Assembly: GCA_027604505.1 (NCBI GenBank)
Contig: JADIIX010000371.1
Span: 1 to 10,961 of the forward strand
DNA from: Gonapodya sp. JEL0774
Lineage: Eukaryota; Monoblepharomycota; Monoblepharidomycetes; Monoblepharidales; Gonapodyaceae
Direction of reading: 5' to 3'
Length of the DNA: 10,961 nucleotides
Below, one piece after another: positions 7,601 through 10,961 of this stretch. The position numbers and the translations under genes are program-made. The notes under the pieces are model-generated. The model was not told the DNA's origin, did not search any database, and was given only the letters and a program-made list of their open reading frames with translations. Each line of letters opens with the position of its first letter. Positions within the stretch are counted from its first letter, which is position 1.

Positions 7601-10600
7601 TGAGACGAAACCAAGTGTACGCGGTGCGAGTGGCCACCATGAATTTTGCCATCGCGTAGTCCGAGTCAGCTCCCTCACAAAACTGCCGAGCTGCTGTGTT
7701 TGCGAGCAGTTGTTGTTTCTGTAGGTGAGTGATCATGTTATTCGCAATGTCGAGGGTCTCCATCATCACGGTGACAGGGTTCTTTTCCCTCATGTCCCAA
7801 GGATCAATTCCAGCATCTCTAGGGTCAGATCCATCTGCCGGAAGGACTTCCAGGATGGTGCTCCATTTCTCTTCGAATATTCTATCTTCACCCCGCGGAT
7901 GTAGTACGCTCCGGGGCCAGTCTTGAGTGAGTACCAGCGTAGCCCAGTGCCGTCGCATGATTTCGATCCTTCTTGCAATTCTCATTAGATCTTCCACCCA
8001 CGGCTCCGCGACCTCATGGAATTGGGTGAGCCATTTCCTTGCCAAATGTTGTTGCATCGGTCCTGCCTCTGGGAGGTGTTCGTAAGCAATATTCAGTAAG
8101 TGATCAAGTGCAACGGTGCGACTGCCCATATTGATCAACCGATATTCCATCTCGTGTAGGCTAAAAGGCTCAATTGGCCCAAGGGCTCGTGCGTGATCAT
8201 CTATGTCCTCAATAGTTATTCTCTGTAAGTTCACCGCATCCACCCATTCCTCTTGGAAGTCATGTATCAACCCAATCTCGTTCTCCACTGTTTGTATTTC
8301 CTCTTCTGTTTGCATCGCTGGTGACGGTACTGTTGGCGGTGGCAGTGGTTCCAGTGAGTATCCGTCTATAACCGCAGGTTGATCGTGCTGTTGGTCCCTG
8401 GGACCGAAGAGTTGCGTTTGCACCGGTGGGGTCCATACGTACACGGGGCATGGCCACGGGACATAAACACATGGGACGACTGGTTGCCATGGCACTACCT
8501 GTGGCTCGCTCGACCACGCGATCTCAGTTTGATCACGGAACTCGGGAACATCACTCTCAGGCACGAGTTCCACCGGGGCCTGTCCCTGCTCTATCGGATT
8601 GTTCTCGTTTGAACTAACCACATTCACTCGTTCTTCAGACTCCTCGGCGACTTCTTCCGTTCCTTTCTCTTCCAACATGTCGGCGCATCGCCCTTCTATG
8701 GCCTTGGACTCGCTGTTATCTCGACGAACCTTCAATGGCAGGATGCTTCGAGTTCCAGATGGCGAGGACACCGTGAATGTGAGTGCCTCGTAATCGATCT
8801 TCGCTTTTGCTGCGTGCAGCCAATCATTTCCAACGAGCACCTTGAATCCTCTAGACTTCACGATATAGACGTCCACTTGGATTCCAACCTCACCGAATTT
8901 GATCAGCGACTTTCGCGCGATAGCGATCACCTCACCAAGTTCTTCTCCGGAAGTGTGGTATGGAATGGGGTGATCAATCTTGACGCATTTGAGTTTGTAG
9001 TCTTCTGCCGTTTCGAGTGTTGCAATAGTGTTAGTTGCACCTGTATCGATAATGAAGTTTCCTTCTTTACCATTAAGGACTCCCATTGCCTTTGCAGTCC
9101 CATACCTTCCCCTCGCGATGGAAACCTGTGGGTTTAGTCCTTCGGGATCCTTCACATCAGCATGACTTGCCTCAGTTGGAGCGTCTCGAGGTAGATAATC
9201 ATATAAGGTATGTTTTACGTTATTGAGCATTGAGGGTTTGAGCTGGATCACCTGAAGTAACGAAGCATTTGCAGGGGTCTCAGAGAGAACCTTCACGATG
9301 TCGTATTCATGGGGCCGGCGCTTCTTCTTTGGTGCCGGTCGCCTTCTCCGATTGTCGTTTTGTGCCACTGGAAGTGCAACGGGTTGTGGGAATGGAAGTG
9401 GAGCAGCCGGAGCTTGAGCACGGGAGGGGATTCCCCTACGGATATTATATCGCCGGCGAGCTGGAGGTACGTCTTCCATTTCCAAGTCTGATGCAAATGC
9501 ATGTTGCGGTGTCTGGTGTGAGCGAGGCTGTGCATAGCCCTCCTCTTCGTCATCCAAACTTCCTTCTTCTGAACCCCTTTTCACACGGGCACCATACTCC
9601 TCGTAATCTGAGTCTCCCTCCCACTCTTCTCTCTCGTCGTCGCTCTCATATTCAGGCTCAGAGGCATGCTCGGGATTGGACTCATCTACTTGGATCAACT
9701 GGATAGAAGGTGAGTTTCCTCTTTGGTAGTGAGGCCGGTAATTTTCCTCGGTGTTGTGGTCTTCTACATATACCTGGTTGAGGGATAAGCGGTCCAGTCT
9801 GCGTGCCAAGTCACTGTCAGTTCCACCTCCGTCGCCGTTAGTTCCAACTACCCGTCCTCCGCCCATGCCCTGTGGCTGCCGAGGATCAGTGTTGGGACGA
9901 CGGTCATACGGAGGGCGATCATTGGCATGCACAAGGGTCGAATGATTGGGACGATAAGGAGGTCGTTGTTGCCCCCATATTTTCCTCCCTTGATAGTTAT
10001 CGCGATGAGAATTGTAAGAGCGATCATAATCACGATTATCCTGGTATTGACGATTCATATGATCTCCCCTACCGGAGTTGTTATAGCTTGGTGGTGGTCG
10101 GAAACGGTTAGATGTGTCAAACGAATGAGGCCCTGTTCCTCGCTCGGAAAAACTTTCTGCCACGGTCCGTATCACCGAAATAGCTTTGTTGAGAGTAGAG
10201 GGTGCCATCATACGTACAAAAGGTTGATATCTTTGTTGGAGACCACCAATGAGAAGGGCTATCTTGGTGCTCTCGGTGGCTTCGTCCTCAAGATACTCCA
10301 AAAGATCGAGTTTATCATTGAGGTACCTGTCAACAGATTCAGAGGGCAGCTGCAAACGATTCATGGCCATCTGTAAAAGACTTTGCTGCCAGTTGCTCCC
10401 TCGGAATTCTTCCATGAAGGCTGCTTTGAAGGAGGCCCATTCGCTCTTCTTCTCTTCTGGGAGCCGTCCTTGATACCAGCGCCACGCATCCCCATCAAAG
10501 TGGAGCGGGGCTTGTAAGCATTTATCTTCATCAGTGTACTTTGCTGCACGAGCAGCGAGCTCGAACTTATTCATCCAATCTCGATGGCGAGAGGGATTTC

Positions 10601-10646
10601 CATCGAACTCTGGAGCGATCCTCTTTGGTTCACGGAACGCAGACAT
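4620..10646 (-). CDS. Gag-Pol polyprotein: capsid, protease, linker, RT, RNase H (cut short)
   Basis: This single 2008-codon frame encodes particle and copying enzymes. Residues 1-175 are a Retrotrans_gag-like capsid with Trp-rich helices (DWMNKFE, AWRWYQGRL). Residues 181-265 are Arg/Gly/Asn/Tyr-rich, and no Cys occurs between 44 and 553, so the usual CCHC zinc knuckle is absent. A basic cluster lies at 433-445. Protease: DTGA with D534, and a VLVGNDWL motif near 603-610. Residues about 630-1555 are an unrecognised linker with a duplicated segment and acidic stretches. RT spans about 1600-1840, with D1706 and YIDD at 1771-1774. RNase H shows D1920, E1961 and D1987, then the frame stops at TGA where a conserved Trp is expected, so the fourth acid is missing. 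The ATG (AAATGT) has A at -3 and follows a leader nearly free of ATGs. Gag and Pol share one frame with no frameshift between them. How the Gag:Pol ratio is set is unclear. Confidence 0.95.
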   Translation of the reverse strand: MSAFREPKRIAPEFDGNPSRHRDWMNKFELAARAAKYTDEDKCLQAPLHFDGDAWRWYQGRLPEEKKSEWASFKAAFMEEFRGSNWQQSLLQMAMNRLQLPSESVDRYLNDKLDLLEYLEDEATESTKIALLIGGLQQRYQPFVRMMAPSTLNKAISVIRTVAESFSERGTGPHSFDTSNRFRPPPSYNNSGRGDHMNRQYQDNRDYDRSYNSHRDNYQGRKIWGQQRPPYRPNHSTLVHANDRPPYDRRPNTDPRQPQGMGGGRVVGTNGDGGGTDSDLARRLDRLSLNQVYVEDHNTEENYRPHYQRGNSPSIQLIQVDESNPEHASEPEYESDDEREEWEGDSDYEEYGARVKRGSEEGSLDDEEEGYAQPRSHQTPQHAFASDLEMEDVPPARRRYNIRRGIPSRAQAPAAPLPFPQPVALPVAQNDNRRRRPAPKKKRRPHEYDIVKVLSETPANASLLQVIQLKPSMLNNVKHTLYDYLPRDAPTEASHADVKDPEGLNPQVSIARGRYGTAKAMGVLNGKEGNFIIDTGATNTIATLETAEDYKLKCVKIDHPIPYHTSGEELGEVIAIARKSLIKFGEVGIQVDVYIVKSRGFKVLVGNDWLHAAKAKIDYEALTFTVSSPSGTRSILPLKVRRDNSESKAIEGRCADMLEEKGTEEVAEESEERVNVVSSNENNPIEQGQAPVELVPESDVPEFRDQTEIAWSSEPQVVPWQPVVPCVYVPWPCPVYVWTPPVQTQLFGPRDQQHDQPAVIDGYSLEPLPPPTVPSPAMQTEEEIQTVENEIGLIHDFQEEWVDAVNLQRITIEDIDDHARALGPIEPFSLHEMEYRLINMGSRTVALDHLLNIAYEHLPEAGPMQQHLARKWLTQFHEVAEPWVEDLMRIARRIEIMRRHWATLVLTQDWPRSVLHPRGEDRIFEEKWSTILEVLPADGSDPRDAGIDPWDMREKNPVTVMMETLDIANNMITHLQKQQLLANTAARQFCEGADSDYAMAKFMVATRTAYTWFRLSLGILTRMHLAWLSEDMESESSEVSSDTNPDSGDPDDGIFFFGGSDDGGGQSVGENHKIGDLRTCYDYHADTLNNIGAEDYPVRPLLGVHAKELESGVGHEPSWMKCRNGYMRAMKLSLSWPEVSNAVQHLQGLNSTQAYDILMHFPTPWDFEILERFLQNVDEFVARRKTEVPGYGLEYAEGFYPSYTRSETQRRRVFDSVVYSITHRLREYAVNQHRPFEWTEALDSAFLRTKNLFKKVEDSESGRKARSMRTMTVETAEYVAETVPGESSDGTDGENDSDIFDLRNVTGIRPIYGQDANVRSGILRPSWVKLPSEEYRPMAVMLEFPEDCTPRNNWDYTTPLTASEILVLPTPRGAAELKYLLHALKDYWAGDRPDDGAIEVLLMENLEPLVRLSKADNFSWTKVHDTHFIRAKRMVRKVSELRGGLEKGKDRLREVLTADERELIKDLSVHLWDAKSDSDSTVSSLSESDDLSISEFSDDLTETTEPSSSEEDTENERLLPPVIFEAVNMGIDSEGEDVLLDSEDPMDPQVRMKQLRRQIQDAVSLAVITQEQKKVLNDILWEYQDVLSVSQYDLGTCTLPDAYHRIHLMPNFGRFRHQNLPLSEPDRQVLKKEIDRLEKVGIIRPAKDPLYLSRTRCVPKKNGGIRPVVDYRTLNQQIYARGHIPIPRMDEILQWIQGSKFYITMDLASGYHQIKVHPNDIYKTAFTTPWGNYEYVKMPQGLKEAPFTFVEIVTRMFDERKEPLFANIRHYIDDIFIKANTFHELMDTFRAVLTMLGSAGLKVRLPKCAFCHEKISILGFVLSRDGLILDNEKVEAIVNWPRPKEGKEVMSFLQTIAFCQPFIDHFASTAFPLRKLTRKGEPFVWGQRQQDAFEQLKELVTHAPALAAPDFQKEFILYTDASALGLGAVLVQPYNEIERPIAYASKSLTDAQRKWPATELEFYAVLWAVTEKFHYLLQGRPFILKTDHKPVRDLLRGYKKPVNGKLAN
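6321..7298 (-). repeat. Duplicated protein segment inside the protease-RT linker
   Basis: Two diverged copies are seen at Gag-Pol residues 1117-1260 (7298-6867) and 1325-1442 (6674-6321). Both begin PSW[MV]K and carry [DE]IL followed by [FL]PTP. Both end with F-x-W-T-x3-D-x2-F-[LI]-R-x-K at identical spacing (F1236/F1246 and F1418/F1428). Each is followed by a Ser/Asp/Glu-rich tract. A weaker third relative may sit before them, with FMVATR at 1002-1007 and its own acidic tail. The fold and role are unknown to me. Confidence 0.6.
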
Positions 10647-10884
10647 TTGGACTTAGTAACTTTGTAGTATTAGGTCTAGAAGAGAGAGAGATTTATGATT
10701 GTGGATAAAGAAATCTTCCCTGTAGCAGGCTCGCCAAATTGTGCGCACGGGTTTTGGAAGTGTTCTCCGCAACGAATTTGGTGACTGCAAATGAAAACAA
10801 ACGCTCGCCAGTGACAGAAATAAAGTAGCCGTCACACTACTGTGTTAGCAAGAGCAAGTTCGATTTCGGACCGAACAGAACCCA
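10647..10884 (-). promoter_or_regulatory. Leader of the genomic RNA between LTR and Gag-Pol
   Basis: These 238 bases separate the right terminal repeat from the Gag-Pol ATG. Apart from one ATG at the repeat junction (10885-10883), no ATG occurs on the coding strand before the Gag start, which fits a scanned 5' leader. The junction ATG opens a 17-codon frame ending in TGA. A CT repeat lies just upstream of Gag (complement of 10679-10690). An 8-bp palindrome GTGCGCAC occupies 10741-10748. Packaging signals usually lie here in retroelements, but none can be identified. Confidence 0.6.
10867..10884 (-). promoter_or_regulatory. Candidate primer-binding site
   Basis: Directly after the terminal repeat the coding strand reads TGGGTTCTGTTCGG. 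TGG pairs with the CCA end of a tRNA, and a possible LTR terminus CA lies two bases away, the usual retroviral spacing. I cannot name the tRNA: the paired sequence would need C at the position before CCA and does not extend into a normal T-arm. A second candidate, TGGCGAGCCTGC, starts at 10736. If that were the true site, the LTR would reach further left than the repeat seen here. Confidence 0.4.
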
Positions 10885-10961
10885 TTTGAAGGTGCGCTAG
10901 GTTCGTTGATTTCTCCCGCAGGACAGGATATGACCTTTCCCGCAGTTCCTGGAGATTATAC
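10885..10961. repeat. Right copy of 77-bp exact terminal direct repeat (start of 5' LTR)
   Basis: This copy is identical to bases 1-77 and runs off the window. In element orientation it is the last part of the 5' LTR, directly before the leader. The base to its left (10884) ends a CCA, so the coding strand reads TGG immediately after the repeat, as expected for a primer-binding site next to an LTR. Confidence 0.85.

Larger units (their letters stand above)
1..10961 (-). mobile_element. Ty3/Gypsy-type LTR retrotransposon, near full length
   Basis: All recognisable genes lie on the minus strand in the order Gag, protease, RT, RNase H, integrase. This order separates Ty3/Gypsy elements from Ty1/Copia elements, which place integrase before RT. 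The two window ends share an exact 77-base direct repeat, as expected if both ends fall in LTRs or if the sequence is circular. One circle would be 10,884 bp, large for the group, mainly because of a long protease-RT linker, an acidic RNase H-integrase linker and an extra coiled-coil gene. The integrase rules out a caulimovirus-like circular pararetrovirus. Target-site duplications and host flanks are not visible, so insertion site and copy status are unknown. One in-frame TGA interrupts pol; otherwise the reading frames are long and open, which suggests a recent copy. Confidence 0.93.

Noticed and set aside
8260-8517. Short alternative-frame ORFs within Gag-Pol and integrase
   Set aside because: They are low-complexity overlaps of the long coding frames with no motif, and none has a supporting start or context.
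10851-10884. tRNA gene or tRNA fragment before the right repeat
   Set aside because: A TTCGATT loop-like stretch and terminal CCA are present, but the T-stem does not pair and spacing to CCA is wrong. No D or anticodon arm lies upstream.
1-10961. Circular pararetrovirus (caulimovirus-like)
   Set aside because: The terminal identity and primer site could suggest this, but a complete HHCC/DD35E integrase is present and no movement protein or other caulimovirus gene is seen.

Overview
The window is essentially one LTR retrotransposon of the Ty3/Gypsy (Metaviridae) type, coded entirely on the minus strand. No host gene, rRNA or tRNA was recognised. Pol II-style TATA boxes, a Ty3/Gypsy polyprotein and a PHD finger make the source a eukaryote. 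The way the region before the protease is built (a 'TPANASLLQ' stretch ahead of DTGA) resembles fungal Gypsy elements, so a fungus is my best guess, at low to moderate confidence.

Layout in element order, reading right to left. (1) At 10885-10961 lies the first 77 bases of the right-hand terminal repeat, identical to bases 1-77. (2) A leader of 238 nt (10884-10647) contains candidate primer-binding sites. (3) A 2008-aa Gag-Pol ORF (10646-4620) holds a Retrotrans_gag-like capsid, a basic zinc-knuckle-free tail, an aspartic protease (DTGA, D534), about 950 residues of unrecognised linker with an internal duplication, reverse transcriptase (YIDD at 1771-1774) and most of RNase H. (4) An in-frame TGA (4622-4620) sits where relatives have a conserved Trp. 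The same frame continues through the end of RNase H and an acidic linker to 3972. (5) That frame's TGA overlaps the ATG of a 600-aa integrase ORF (3975-2173) in an ATGA. The integrase has an HHCC zinc finger, a DD35E core, a GPF motif and a C-terminal PHD finger. (6) A 307-aa coiled-coil ORF (1953-1030) takes the place an env gene would take but has no env features. (7) The left 1.03 kb is non-coding and LTR-like. It has a minus-strand TATA box at 346-339 placed to start the genomic RNA, and a perfect 20-bp palindrome plus TATA box facing the other way at 841-878.

Gag should build the particle. Protease would cut the polyprotein, RT/RNase H would copy the RNA from a primer near 10884, and integrase would insert the cDNA, perhaps steered by its PHD finger. 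Whether this copy is active is doubtful: the TGA removes the last catalytic Asp of RNase H unless it is read through.

The 77-base terminal identity means the sequence closes into a 10,884-bp circle. It could reflect two LTRs collapsed in assembly at k=77, or a one-LTR extrachromosomal circle.
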